Part shown: one piece after another, positions 22,716 to 37,400 of the stretch
How the letters are laid out: each line of letters opens with the position of its first letter
Position numbering within the stretch: position 1 is the stretch's first letter
Notes under the pieces: model-generated
Database searches by the model: none
Told to the model about the DNA's origin: nothing
What the model saw: only the letters and a program-made list of their open reading frames with translations
Source of the DNA: Tyto alba
Lineage: Eukaryota > Chordata > Aves > Strigiformes > Tytonidae
DNA length: 64,000 nucleotides
Assembly (NCBI RefSeq): GCF_018691265.1
Contig: NW_024881279.1
Span: 4,431,243 to 4,495,242 of the forward strand
Reading direction: 5' to 3'
Translations under genes and position numbers: made by a program

Positions 22716-25700
22716 TGCTGATATTTCATATATCAGATATTCTCCGAGCAGGACCAAGAATATTCAGAGAGGTTTGAGGGCCAGTAGCCAAGCGGTTGGT
22801 CGCTGACGAGGCTGTGCCAGTGCAGCCCCGCCGTGCACGGGCTTAGGAGTGATATGAACTCAGACCCCAAAAAAAAACCAAACCAAATTTCCCAAATATA
22901 GTAGCAAGGCTTGTGTTCAAATCCATACACTCTTTCATGCAGGTGCACACAAAATACACCTGGAAAAACTAGAATAATTAAATTGTTAAGAACTAAATAA
23001 TATAACTATAACTAGAATAACTAATAACTAGGAACTAAATAGCATGGAAAGAACCAATGCTTAAATATGAAGAAAAACCAAGATTTTTAAAAACTTGTTA
23101 ATCAAAGATGTTCTGGGACCATAATCCAGGGGCAGAGCAGACATGCGGATCAAAGCCTTGGGGTTGCATAGGATTCATAAGGGCAAAGTAACAAAGGTGG
23201 CAAATGAACAGCAGACACTGGGATTATCATTTTAATTACTGGACGTGGGTTCAAAGGGCACAGACTGAAGGAGGAAGCGGGAATAACCATTAAAGAAAAA
23301 ATTGAAATGTCTTGTGCCAATACCCTTACTGCTGCATTTGTCACTTGGATGCAGAAGGAGCTGTGCAGAGTTTCCCATCCGGGCTGGGGAGGAGATGGGC
23401 AGGGAGATGTTGCTTCTCTGCTGATGGGCTCGAGGCCATTTTACGTCGTGACAGTGAGGGATGGAGAACCACAGCACTCGTTGCTAAGTGCTGGTGAAGA
23501 AGAGCTTCCTCAAGAGCTTATTAAAAAAATCAATGGGGCGAGCAGCATGCTCCAGAACAGCTAACAGCGGGAAAAAAGGAGCCAAGAAGGGCAGGGCCAA
23601 AAGTGACTGCCCGGGAGAGTTGGGCTCCGATGCATTTTGGGGTGGATATTAGAGGGGTGCGAATCCAACTGCCACGTCGGGAGGTTTGCTCAGACCCGAA
23701 TCCATGGCCAGGCTGGGCAGTGTCACTCGGAGATAATCCCAAAAACTCATTAAAGCTGTGACACAAGCACTTTGTCTTTCTGCATCCAATCTGTCCAAAC
23801 GAGTTTTCATATTTACCTATAACTACTCTGTCTTTCATGCTCCCATTTACTCTCCTTTATTGCAGGATATTTTCAGCCTTCGCCAAGGCAATAGCATCTC
23901 ATCCTACTTCTCCAGGAAATAAAGACACAGGGAGAAGAATGGATCGACATTTTCCTTCACTGCAGGCAGTGCTCAGGTTTTTCCCTAAGGAGGAAAGCTG
24001 CTCTCTCACACGTGTGTTCAGCTGTCTAGAGGGGTTGGCTCTCGGGGATGTGACCTGACTTTTCCCTTGGCTGCTTCAAATTCTGCAGTTTGCTGAGACC
24101 TTCCCTGGGACCTGGAAGACAGCCCAAGATTCTTCCTAAACTATTTAATCCCCTGCTCCTTCAGTAATAAGATGAATAATTCTACTCACTTTCAACACCC
24201 AAATGATTGCCCTTTTCCCTGAAACAACTGAAGATTTTATCTCTCATTTCCCTATACACCTACTCTCATATTTCTTTAAGTTTATCCCTGAAAGCCCTGA
24301 ATTATTCTTGCTCGCTTCTCATGGCCCGCAGCTTTTCTTTTAACATTAAGAGCATTGTTTCTGGCAAGACATTAAGGTGCTCATCAGTTGCCAACCTGAA
24401 AGCCATAAATACTCCATTTGCATTCGTATTTTGATAGTCACTCCATCTCAGCTGCGATGGTCTCTCTCCCTCTCTGGACAGCCCGGCTGCCTCCGTCCTC
24501 TTTGCCCAGGCTGGGTTCCTTCACCCAGGCTGGGATCACACCTTTCCTTTTTCCATCAGAGGTTACTCCAGCTGTGAGAGTCACTGGCTCGAGGCAGCAA
24601 TAGGGGACATGGCTTGGCTTGGATTTCAGGAGCCTTGCTCTCTTCTGCCTCAGGTGTCTTCTCATGCAGAAATCTCATCAGGTGGAGAGCGTGGAGTCCC
24701 CGTAAAACTGCAAGTTTGGGGAGGTTTTGGCAGCCTGCTCACAAACTCAGAGATAGTTTCTCTTTCATTTTGTGTGCTCCCATGAAATCCTGCTGCTCGT
24801 TCCCAGCAGCGGCTGGTGTTCCTCAAACAGCCGTACTGCGGGGTACCTTCAGCATCACTCTGAGTTAACTGAGAGGTGTATTTAAAACTCCCAGGTTTTA
24901 AATACACTGAATGCCTTACAGCCTGGCATGGCCTGACTGGCTCCACATGCACAAACACCCACCGCTTGTAGAGAGCAGCACTGCTTGACAGTACAGCTCT
25001 GCTGAAGCTAAATCTGTTTGACGGTTCCCTTTTTCCCCCCACTGAGTTCAGAGCTGTCCCCTGCAGCTCCAGCGGTCCACTCCCTGGATTCCACCACCAC
25101 ACATGTCCCAGCCTAACATTTGTCACAGTAGAGACAAAATCTTAGTCTGCCTTTATTGCTGAGTTATAGTAAATGCTTTAAAGCAGTCAAAAGCAGACCT
25201 CCGCTGGAGCATGAAATGGGATGAAGCGAGAATGACTCCCAGGACTTGTGATTACCAGCTGATATTTTTATGTCACCAGATTTTATTAGGCCTTGTCCCC
25301 TTTAAAATCAATTTCAGGACTTCAGCAAGAAGATTTGAACTGTGAAATGCAGCAGCGTGATTAAGAGCAGCCATGAAAAATGAGCAAAGTCCTCAAAAAT
25401 TATGGCCAGCACCATATATCCTGCCAATTAACAGCTTCTTATACTCTGGGGAGAAAACATCACTGGGTTTTAGCTTTCCTGCATCCCTTAGGGAGATCGG
25501 TTGCCATAGCTCTTCTTCAACAAGTTCTCAGTAGATGAAGGCATGAGTTAAAGAAATTAATTTGCTCCCATTTTATAACCAGAAAGATTTGCACTGCCAG
25601 CTGCCCACATCTGATGGGTATCCCTGTAGTCGCTCTGAATTTAACCTCGTAATTCAGAGATGACAAGTTAGAAATTCCCCAAAGAGTAAAACTCACATTT

Positions 25701-28087
25701 ATCTCTTTCAGAGCCATGGATGGCATTTCCCAGATTGCAAATTCTTCCTCATTTGAGTCTGCAGCATATGGGGGAACCAGGGAGAAGAAAGACTAAATTC
25801 ACTTTTTTCTTAATATTACTATGGAAAAAGGTACCTTCTGAGACTGGTTTTGGAGATGGGCACCAACACCAGCCTTCACGCCCTAGCCTTCCTGGAAGGT
25901 TCCCTGTTCACTGGCTCGTGCAGATCATCTGCAGCAGCGGCTCAGCTGTGAACATGTGCAGTGCACATACGTTACCGTTTGAACCCCGAAATGGAAACGG
26001 GTTGTGAACTTTCCCAGCGCAGATCACACACAAGACACACAAATTAACATTTGGCTCTTCTTTGAAGCCAAGTTTGACCTAGTTTAGGTCTTCCTTTCTC
26101 TTTCTTTTAGCTCCTTTGGCCTAAACAAGCTCTTGCGGAGCAGCTCAGTGATTCAGGGGTCGGCCCATTCTTCCCATCCCGCTATCATTTCCACCCAGCT
26201 CAAATCCTTAAGCCATGGGGCTGGCTCTGCTGCATCTCCTGCACTGACTCTTCACACCTCTGCCCACACTCAGCAGTCTTTAAGCCAGGGACTGTGTCAT
26301 GAGCACAGCCCAGGCTGAGACCAAGCAGCTGAAGGGCTACCAAGAACCCCCCAAAAATGCCCCAAAGCCTCAACAAGCCATACAACCAACAAAGCATCAA
26401 GGTGAATGTGCAGAGCACTGCTCTGCATGGAACCTCTCAGACCCAAGTAGGTCTCAGGAGAAATAATGCAAGATCTTCCCCTTCTCAAAAGAAGAATCAT
26501 GTACTCTTTATGTGGGCAGGGAACTTACAGTGGAAGCAGCTATTGCAGCGCGCTGTGCTGTACAACAGGCTTGTGCAAAAGTCACATTTGCAACCATTTT
26601 TGGGAACAGTGCCATATTAAAACAAAGAGGCTAAAAGCTTTTAAATTTATGGCAAGGAGTTGGGTTTTTTGGTTTGGTTTTCTGGTTTGGATTGTGGTGG
26701 GTTTTTTTAAGTCAGACTAAGCAAAAATAATTCATATTAATGATGGCCATTCAGTTGGTTTCTTCATAAAAGACAGCACTGACTGTGCAGAGTTCCCTTA
26801 CAAACATCAGGTCCCTCCAGCCCTCAAATAAAATGGTTGCATTGGTAAAGCTTTCCTTGGGCTAAGCCTGCCAACCCAAACCACATGAGCTGGGTGGCAG
26901 AGGCACGGCCCAAGCGTGATTAAACCGGATCCAAATGCCTATTCTGTGACAAAGCAAGGAGCTGGTGCCAGCAGGGGCTTGGGGAGGCTGGAGAAGGTCA
27001 AACAGCGAAGCTGAAGCACTGCTTGCCCATACCCTTGCCATTACAGTTGAGATGTTTCTTTTCTGGGTCAGTCTGATGGCCCCACAAGATTTAAAGCCCC
27101 TTTTGTTCAGCCTCTCAGAAAGAAGTGACTTAGTGGCAGATTCTACCCAGCCTCCCAAATTTCCCCAGTCTCACATAGACTCACAAATATCCTTTAATAC
27201 CTCTGAAATCGGGGAAATCAATCATAAAATCCTACTCCTTCACCATACTGAAAAGGAAGCAAAAGCAATTTCTCCCTGCAACTCTTTGCTGGCCTCAGCT
27301 ATTTGTGCTCTTACGACCAGGAACAACGATCCAGCCAGCCAGGCTGTGACCGAGGCAGCTCGGGAGGACGGCGCTGACACCAGCAGTTTAGAGTATGACA
27401 CCTCAGGGAGAGGGGCTCCTAAACACCGATGAGCTGTGGCAAGGTGCCCCCACATCACACAGCAGCAGCACCATGAAGTATTACTTATTTGCCTTTTTTT
27501 AAAAAATAAGACAACTTTCCTCTAATGGGAGAAAAATTAATTCCATACCAACAGCTGAAGTGCATGAAGCTACTTCTGACACTGGTAAAAACCAATCTTG
27601 CGGTTCTTTGAACATTCGTCTGGCATCTTCCTGAAACACTTGACCTACATCTTCCTCCTACTCTTCCTTTTGCTTCTGTATATTCAAATTAACTACTTAA
27701 AGGAGTTATCTGTTTTTCTGTGCTTAGCAGTAACGCAATCTCTAACGATATGGAGAAAAGTCTCACAGATCAGTCATGTTTTCAGTCTGTGACATCTACC
27801 ACATACCTCATTTATAAAGCAAATCCCCTTCTCCCTTTTAAACTATCTCATGAATTGCTGAGGCCCTTTTATACTACCTTAGTCAGATTGGAGATCTTCA
27901 CAGAAACTTAAGCAGTACATGGTTTTTGCAGGCTGTAGGAGCGAATGAGCTGTTTCAGTTTGATTTGATCAAGAAATATTTAAGCCAAGCTGGACAAAAC
28001 TGAAGTCCTTACAGAAGCATGGTTGTGTACCAGGCTACAGCTGCTTCACGTGTGCTAACAGGAAGATGATAAGAAATCCTTTTTTTT

Positions 28088-28452
28088 TTTACCATCTTTC
28101 ATCCCCCTCCTCTCTTGCCAGCCCGCATCTACACCTCGCATCTCCCAGAGTACTCCTGGCTGCCGGTACGTGGGCTTGAACCGAAACCAGACCTCCCAAA
28201 TCCATTGCAAGTAATTGCTGTTACCAGAAAAGCCTCCAGCGTTGCCTCTGGGTTTCGTGCCAAGGCCACCAGCCAGGTTCACGGGTTCAACATGCCGCTT
28301 CACCAGCCAGGATGTAGTCGCTGCATCACCTGCTCTCTGCATCGAAAAGATGTAGGTCCCATTGCCCTTTTCTGACGAGTCGTGCGCTTTGTAATAAATG
28401 TCGAGAACGACCAGCTCAACGCATGACTTCTGGTAAGCCATTGACCCTATTT
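28088..28452 (-). other. Unrecognised minus-strand open stretch with splice-like acceptor
   Basis: On the minus strand an acceptor-like TGCTGCCTTTAG precedes 28,452, and a frame stays open for more than 120 codons to about 28,055. A plausible internal donor (TTCTG then GTAACAGC) lies within it. CpG content is higher than in the flanks. The predicted peptide shows no domain, signal or repeat that I recognise, and the plus strand is also partly open, so chance is possible. It could be an exon of an unknown or noncoding transcript, an old mobile-element fragment, or nothing. Confidence 0.2.
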
Positions 28453-31400
28453 CTAAAGGCAGCACCTACCAGCGAGGGCCAAGCAGCAAAATTCCTTAGT
28501 GTGTGTGACAGTCTCAGATGGGAAGAGGTACAGAGCAAAAGACCAGCCACCACTGCAAAGGGACTTGCTTCGTTTTCATCTTTGCAGCTTTCCTCAATGG
28601 GAGATGAACTTTGTTTCATCAGATCTCTGCCCTGGACAAAGCCACGGCTCCATGGTTCATGCCTGAGGGTGGCACCAAGTACCAACCCCACCACCAGCTC
28701 CTGGGCTGCCCCTTGATCCCAAACATGCAGGTGACAGCAAGGGAGGAGCAAGGCTTTGCAGCTCCGAGTAAGCGATGTGGATATCCACTACCCCTCCGAG
28801 CAGCAGCAGCGTGGGATGCTCTCTCTCGTGATCACCTTCCACTGCTGCTTTTGTCAACTCCTGCACATCAATAAAACAGGCAGTTGAGCAATTGCAAAAC
28901 CGACTTCCCACAAGCACCGGGCACAGAGAGCAACATTTTACCATCTCCCAGGTCAGGAGTCTGCTGGTGCTAGCACTGCGGTCCATCCAATGCTGTTTAC
29001 TCCGTTACAGGTAAGCAGTTTGTATTAATGGTGTGCACGACCTTACATATCCATGTGTGTTATAAAAACGTTTGGACTAATTAACAAAATCCACATCAGA
29101 AAGTGCAAGTTCCTGCTGTTTCTCCCATTTCATTAGGAAGACAAGATCAAGAGGTTAAGGACCAGCCTTTCAAAGGTGACCAACACTTAAATACCTTGGC
29201 AGTCTGACCCTGAGCAGTTAGCGTGAGGCTGTACAGTGCCTGTGTCAGAGCCAGGATCCTCTCAGGAAGACATCTATTGCAAATACTGCTTTTGTTCTTA
29301 CGGACACAAATCTCCTGTGCCTTCAGTAGCAGCCCCGTTTGCCAATACACAAAGAGGGAATGTTAGCAGGCAGCAGAACAAGGTCACAGAATCTAAGAAA
29401 ATCAGATTTGATCTTCTGAATACACCTGGGAAGTGTAACCCATTTTCACTACACAGTCTTACTCAAAGCTCAAACAGGGCGAGAGGAAAGTATTTGGAAC
29501 AAGAAGGGTACGATCTTTTTAGATGTTTCTACCAAGATACTTCCACAAGATGGAAACAAGTGATACTACAAAAGCCAGGAAATGCCCTTATGTAAGATGG
29601 AAGAACTGTTCTCATGAGAAGACTGTAGGTGTGCAGATTGTTCAGTCCAGGCATGTCTTCTAGGTCAAGCAATGGGTGTCGTTCCACGTCCAGTAAAGGT
29701 ATCCTGTATTCATACCAGCCCTCAACCGTGTACACAGCAATTCTGCCTATCCCATCTACTGACCACCTGTGAAGAAAAGTTAAAGCTTTATCAATAGCAC
29801 AGAGTACCACTCTTTGACCCTACTCTCATACACAGAAGCGGCAGAGGAGAATTCGTGCAGCTCTGGTTTAGCAGACAGAGGTAGGAGGCTGGATTTGGCC
29901 AAGCAAGCACTTTGCTACTCCAAGAGCATTTTCATGGAAAGTCGATCATGTTAGTTTAAACTCCAAGTAAAGCACAAGGGATGTGTTATGCTGGCATGGT
30001 GGTGATCTCCTTGCCAGATTACTTAATATTCAGGATCTTGGAGAGGAGAGCAAAGCTACCTGCTATTTCCTAAAGAAAAACATAAAGGGTCATTTTATTC
30101 TGATATTTCAATATTCAGTTTCAAGAGAGCTGCATTGAAAATACAGACTCGTACAGAACAGATTTAAAATTGTGCAGTTTGCCCCGTTTGTGAAAGGATT
30201 TTGAATCTGTTGCCCAGCAATGCAGATAAGCTTTACTCTGCATCTTCATCACCTTGCCAGAGCCTGAGAGCTTCCACGGACACCAGCACAGAATCGGCAT
30301 CCCCTGGTGGGATCTTCCAGAGATCCCGATATTTGTGGTGATTACGTGTTCAGTGGTCACACAGCTAGCTTGATCCTCATCTGTGCATTCATTAAAGCTT
30401 GTAAGCACAGCTGGACACTGGATAAAGCACAGGAGTGGACATTACCGTAATTTTAAGTAATTTTCCTTATGAAAGATTCTTTCACAAGTATCCTTAAAAA
30501 TTACATTTAGGTAATTCTCAGTAAGACCTCTATAAATTCCTTGATTACTTGCTCTTTGCTGACTTTCTCACTGTCAATAATTATCATGGTTTGCCCGTCT
30601 CCCAGCAGAACCTTTCTTACTTTTGTAATTAAAATTCCTTTGTGGTCATCATCTAAGAACTCTTAATCCAAAAAACTCAAGCCATTGCACAAACCAGATC
30701 CAACTCATACCTAATGTAAGCCCATTGCAATGGAGTCAACAGTTACGCCCAAAACCAAAGAACCAAAGCCTGTGAAGAGCTCCTGGGCTCCTCCAGCCTG
30801 CCTTTCTCCCACTGCGATTGCTCTCCACCAAACCTCCCTGAGATTTATAGCAATGTAGTTTCCAAGGGACTAACCTGAGCTTTAAAGATCTCATTTCCAA
30901 GGGCACATCCTGATATTTCATCTGCATTTTGCCTCTCCCCACCCTTAACTTCCACCCCACACACTGCACTAATGAATGGTGGCATCCCCAGTGCTGAACC
31001 CCTTCAGCATCACAAGCCATGACCACCTTAAGCATCGCTTGGCAAAGCTTGTCATATTTTGCTGGTTTAACCTTTCTTCTCCAACACCCCAAATATTTTT
31101 GCCCTTCTCACAACTCTTAATTAGCTAAGGAAAAACCCCAAACCCCAGTGATGCCCAAACCTGAATGTAGCCACTGATGAGGAATAGGTAACATCATGTG
31201 GTAGTGGATAATACCATGAAAATGCCCATTTGTCTGGATAACTGAGATTCGTTCCAAAATCATGCCTAACATGGAAACTAACACACCACCCTAGTGCCAA
31301 TTATTAGCTTCAAAGGCAGCAGCACAGACTAATGCTTTAGACAGATAATATCAGACATCCCTATATTAAAGCAAACACAAATGGTTTAATTTCATTTCAG

Positions 31401-34400
31401 ATTCACCTGGAAAATTCTGGCTCTCCCACTTATTGTGCTGGACCCCACGTGTCATGGGAATGGCATCAGCCGTGTTCACCCATCCTGCCTCCGTCCCGGA
31501 GGTCATTGCTGCCTATTTGCTAACCTGGGCTGGTGGCACCACGCCTTGGCTAACAGTCAAATCCCTCACCGCAGCGTATTCTAATAGCAGTTACTGGCTA
31601 TATTAAGGTGAAAAAAGACTCTTGCGGAAAAGTTGATCATTAACTTCGGGTATTAAAAAAGCCAAGCCAGTCTCTCACCCAAGTTACAACGGGGTTCTCA
31701 TCTGATTGGTATTAATAAAATGAATATCAAAGAAGTTTAAAGTGATTTGGGCTGTACAGTAAGGTTGCAAGATATCTTCTGATTCAATTCATTTTTAACA
31801 AGGCATTTTATTTTTCAGTTTAGTAGCGTTTCAGTAGCTCTCAGGAAGTTTTAACTAGCTTGTTTCACGGAATAACATGTTGCAACACATGCTGGTTGCA
31901 TGGTGGATGACAGGCAGTCTACACTGACTAATCCATGTGGGTCCTGTTGGAGAAACCACTCAGGTCAGTGGGAATTGTCCAAACTGAAACCAGCTGTTTG
32001 TGCAAGCTTTTCTATCAGCCTGGTTCATTTCAAGAATTAACTCGCATTTTCTCTGTCTGGTGTCAGATGATCTGCTCTTCTCACAACTACCTGTGTTTCT
32101 GGATCTTTCTGTTCTGTGAAGAAAACATCCAGGGAACCACCCCCAGCCCTATTCCCAGCCAGTGCCCCACAATAAGTTATGCAGGATGATGAGGAACAGA
32201 TAGACCGTGCTGGAGTCCTACACCACACTGATTGTGTGGAAATGCAGGGAATGAGTATAGTGCAGTTAAAAGAGATTATCTGCATAATGTATATTTACCT
32301 TTAATTGCCAAGAATAAATTCCATTAATGTTTTTAATGTGCCTTTTCCAACGTTTCTGGCTTGAGTTCTTTACAAAGTGACTGTAGGTCTTTCAACACAG
32401 TCTTGCGCATCTGGTTTCATTCATTAAACAGTTTGTTTCCTCATACGATAAAAACAAATCTGGCAGTTGACATATCTGTGCAGAGCAAGAGCAGTGCCAA
32501 GCCATCGTCAAAGCTACTGCAGTTTGAAGTTGGATCTAGACCTGACAAAATATTCCACGAGCTTCTCTCCTCTTTCTCAGCTCAGAATTCATCACCTTGT
32601 GTGGTGCCTGCAGCATCCAAGATCTGAGAAAAGAGTGCAAATTCATGGGCAACTCCAACAGGATGCAGACAGAGGGGAAATAACTCCATAAACTCAGGCA
32701 TCAGCCATTCAGTTCCTCTCTGCCAGAACCCTGCTTGTACGAAACCCTCATGCAATGGGGATGAAAGCAGCACAGAGCTATAAAAACATTACAAGGCTTT
32801 ATATAAAGCACTGCAAATACATGGAGTTTTGTTTATATTCTCTCCTGACGCATCCTGTAGGATTCTATAGAACTGAATGATCCTTATTCATGTGATGGTT
32901 ATAAAGCCAGCAGCAACTTTGTAGTCATGTTAAATCCTTCAATTCCCTCCAATATTTGGATGTCAGAGAGGCTCTCATGGATTTGGACTATACATTAGGA
33001 GTGGCCGAAGTCTCTGGATGCCTCTCTTCATATGATACAAATCTTTAGCTATAAGGGCTCTCTAGCAATCCCCTCTGCTCACATGGAATGAAATTCACTG
33101 TCAGACAGTCAGCACAAGGTCTGGATTTCACCTGAATACCCCTTAAACTGTGAAAACAAAAGGGTATTGCTCAGGACTTTGGAAAAGCAGCAAATTTCAC
33201 TCTGACAAAAATAACACTAATAGCTAAGGCATGTCCAATGCATGTGAAGTAACAGGCAACCGTGTGACCATTTCCCCTCTTCTTCCAAACTGTGAATTGC
33301 TATTTCCATCACTAACCTGATTTCTTTCCATCAGTTTCACAGCCATTTGTGTTGCCTTAATCCAAATATTTTGGCTGGAGTTTTTAGAGGACCCTCAAGG
33401 AATTACTCAGCCTTATCCCTTGGATTTATTCTAGGAGGATGTGTAAGGGAAGTTTTTCCATTATGAGAGGCTCACTCCATTAAGTCCTCATGAAACCCCA
33501 GGCCTAAATGTATAAATCCACCACTGGGAATAGTCACCGAGACAGCAAATTGTAACCCCATATTTCAGGATAAGAGCAAAATGCACGTTTTTAGCTCATC
33601 ATGCTGAACTTTATACCAGGTGCTGAAACCTAGAAATACCTACTCATACAGAGGGAGCAGAACTGTGTCGTGCAACAACATGGATTTACAATCCAAAGAC
33701 ACCCACAAATTGCCCAGAAGCACAGAGGAATAAATCATTCACAGAACTGATGTAGCGGATAGCGTGGAATAAGGAATACCTTGAGGAAAACTGTTGGGAC
33801 CTGAATTGGGCTCCTCTGGGAGCCAGAGAGGAGAGCAGGCAGGGGGTCTGCGAGCCAGGGGCACGCATCTCCTGGCCGTGGCACCACACCACGGGGCAGG
33901 CTGGACCACAGCTTGCTCCTTCCTTGGAGCAAGAACAACCAGAAGAAAAAGCTGCCCATTTTCAGACATGCTTGGATGTCCAGCACAGGCATGCCCAAGC
34001 CCTGCCCCAGCACAGGACCGAGCCCCACGAATCCGTGCCCGGTCACGCAGCGGCCCGAGTGGTGATCCCATCCAGGATTGCTGCAGTCCAAGCAGCCCAC
34101 TTTTTCTTCCCTCTTCTCTTTTTTAATTTCCCAGTAAATTGCTGGGAAGTCTTCTTTAAATGAGATCAAGTCCATGCAGATTATTTTTAAACAAACATTT
34201 GGCAAAAAGCTGGACTGCAGCTTAATTGGTGAGCAGGGATTTGGTTGGTATGAAAATCTCCAAGCATTGGGGGACAATTGAGTATTTCCTTTCACAAGCA
34301 CTGTGGCAAGAAAACTATCTAAAATATGACAAGAAAGAAGTTTTGACTGATTTTCCTTATTTTTTGAGTTTTCAGAGATCTTCCAGATTTTTCTGAGTTT

Positions 34401-37400
34401 CAGAATGGATTGGGTTTTTCCCCCTAAGGGTGTTGTTTTGTTTTGTTTTTTTTCTGTTCAGTCCTAACTGGTCCACAGGGCATAACTACATACATTGTTT
34501 TACATGATCCAAACTTAAAAGTCATATTTCTGTCACCCAGGCACACAGAGCAGCCCCTTGTACTCCCAACCGCCAGCCAAAAGCGGGTCACGGCAAAACG
34601 CATCTCTTAAAAAACCATTCTGTCAAAAGATGTCCTACACGAACTCCCAAGCCCATGAAAACGTTTTGCCTCCCTAGATCACAGCAGCAGTTGCCTTATT
34701 TTTGTTTCCACATCATAAAATTCTGCCAATTATTTTTTAACAGAAAATGAGCCCAGTTAGGGGAATGAGAAAGGAGGCACCCAAAGACTGACACATACGA
34801 GTTTGACCCATGCTGTCAGAACTTGCATTTAATGGGTTTAGGTCCATTACCCACTTGTGCAAGTCCTAACCAAGCCCTTTGTGCTCCAGCTCTCCAGGAG
34901 AGGTACCACGGAGCTGTGGTAACAAGATGTCAACTGAAACGAAGCCAAAGCCCCAAACTTCCTTTCACAAAAGATATAAAAACGGATTCTACAGAACACC
35001 TGTGTAAAAATATTACACCCCCCTTTGCTTTGCTTTTCTCCTGGGGAGAGAAGACAAAATTTATGTCATTGTTTCTCTATAGCTTAATTCAAAACACGCC
35101 AGTGAGAAGAAGCAGAAACTTGGAAGCAAGGATCAGAGTAGGTATCCAATTCACCTTTTGGACAAAGTCAGCAGAAAAGGTAAGTGGATTTTTCCTAGAC
35201 ATGGTTTATTATACTGGGTGTAAAGGATTGCTACAGAGAGAGATCAAAGCCGGATGCATTATATGGAGAAGTTAACTGAAGGTTTACCATACCTGCCATG
35301 AGATGCAAAACCAAGTTCCTGTGGTCAGTGGAGACCTCACGACCTCTCACAAGAGTTGACCACAGCATCCTGGTCAAATACCAATCAGTTAATTACATTT
35401 TGGCTTTAAGCAGCCTCTGCTGTTTGAACAGACTAAGGGAACATCTCCTGCCAGGTCCAGAGAGCCCCACTAACCCCTTATTGGCACTTGCCTTTCGGTA
35501 AGGAACGGTGCAAGGGGTAGGCATATGATTTTAGCTGGTGAGGATCTATTTAGGTATTTAAAGCAACCTGCAGGTAGATTTGGACATGACTGAAACAAAA
35601 CTGCAATTGAGAATTAATACTCCTTGACTGCTTGGTGAGCAGGATTCTTCCTTCCATGTCCCGATACCCACAGCGCCGAGGATCGTACCTGTAGATAAAC
35701 TGACCTCCATTTGCTGCTGCTTAATCAGGACTGAGCTTGCTAAATATTTTAATTGGCAATACCCCAGAAGGTAGGTTTCCTGAATACAGTGGCTTTCTTT
35801 TTTCAAAGTGCATCGATAAAGGGGAAAATGAACGGCGAATTCTCCCTTTGAAGCTGAGATTGAGGTGAATAAATATGACTGTGCTATCAATGCTGTTAAG
35901 ATGCATGTTCCTCCCGAATACCATGGCAACGCAATACATGAAGGCCGCGCTCCATTTGCAAGGTCCATGTGTGCACTGGTCGAGCACGGGTCCCATCCCC
36001 TGTCCCAGGGGAGGGGAGGAGAAGGGAGATGACCCCAGTGAAGCTGACAGCTTTAGCAGTGATTTCCACGGGGTTGTAATTCCACCTACCGTGCTGCAAA
36101 GCCTCGACATTTGACAGCACGACGTCAAGTTAATTGAGGTCAAAAATTTTCTTTTATTTGCATATGTCCCACTCTGGCTGAAGAGAATCTCTATGTATAT
36201 CCTGGGGAAAAGAACTAGCATTTAGTGGTTTGGGCCATTCTCAAGATAAACCCCTATCTACTGATCCAACCCTGCCTCCAGGGAGAGGCCAGTAACACTC
36301 CCATGTGAAAGATCTTTACAGAATCATTTACCTTCCTCAGTAAGAATTTTATTAATTTCTTTCCTTTTGCCCCCACCATTAAAAACATGCTAACACCAGA
36401 AATGTATGGCAGCTCCATAGAGAGATGTATGCTACTATAACCACATTTAATAAAAAAAAAACCAAACATATTCTAGCTCTCCATCCCATAACTCATATAT
36501 ACAATATAGCATAAATTTCGTAATAGCTCAGCTCTTATAATTTACTTTGGTTTTTGACCAGAACTCATACAGTTCTTTCAGTAGTTTGTATCAAATTATC
36601 ATTGAAGGAGCAAGAAGGTATCTCAAGAAAGCTAGCCGTTTGTTATTTCACTATGCTTCATTAGCTCCAAGGTCTGGCCAGGAGTAATAATAAATCAAAA
36701 AGATTTAAGAAAAAAAACACAAAAAAACCCCAACAGTTAGCTTAATTGGTCTAAAAGCAGTCATTTTCATTTTCTGTTCTTTGTGAGGGTTATGCTCTTG
36801 TTTTTTCAGATGTGGTTACCTTCATTTTTCTTAGAATAGCTCTCAGCTCTCTCTCCCCTGCTCGCAGGGCACTTGCTAACTGGAGAGGCAGATGGGTAGG
36901 GGAAGGTATCTTTTAAATTTAAATATAGAAAACTGAAAAACCACATGAAGTTTTCAGTACTATGGATGAGACACGAGCAGGGGCGTTATTTGGGGTGGCA
37001 AGGCTGTTTTAAGCCAGACCAGGGCAGCACACAGGCCCCTCAATGGTACTTCAGGCGGGGATGAGGCTCTCCCCAAGGAGGTAAAATGCGTTTTGCCTTC
37101 CTGGAGCTGAGACCCGTCTGTCCTTCAGCTGCACAGACAGACACCGGCAGTAGAAGTTACAGAGTTAAGCCCAAGGGCTTTGCTGTTTTCTGAAGGTTTC
37201 TCCTACGCCGAGCTGCGCACCGCAGGGTGCGCATCCAGGGCTGCTGCAGAGGGTCCCATGGGGACCGCTGCGGGAGCCGAGGCTGCCAGCTAACACAGAC
37301 TATATCAGAGAGCCCAATTTTGCCTTTTTCCTCACTACTTTTACAATTCCTTCCTCTCTTAAGCGAGCAAGAGAGCACCTTGCATGCAGCTCGGTTCCCC

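Larger units (their letters stand above)
13351..28050. other. Intergenic stretch without recognised genes
   Basis: Upstream of the VDAC1 promoter I see no exon with a recognisable protein match on either strand. Open frames reach about 155 codons, but they are scattered, overlap one another on both strands, lack recognisable domains and are not bounded by convincing splice pairs. The stretch holds a perfect hairpin near 13.97 kb, CTCF-like motifs near 15.53 and 22.71 kb, a diverged tandem duplication near 22.3 kb, and an A-rich tract at 19,801-19,842. Confidence 0.5.

Noticed and set aside
33735..34301. 188-codon minus-strand frame
   Set aside because: It has no recognisable domain, is rich in Pro/Gly/Trp from GC-rich DNA, overlaps open frames on the plus strand and has no convincing splice or promoter context.
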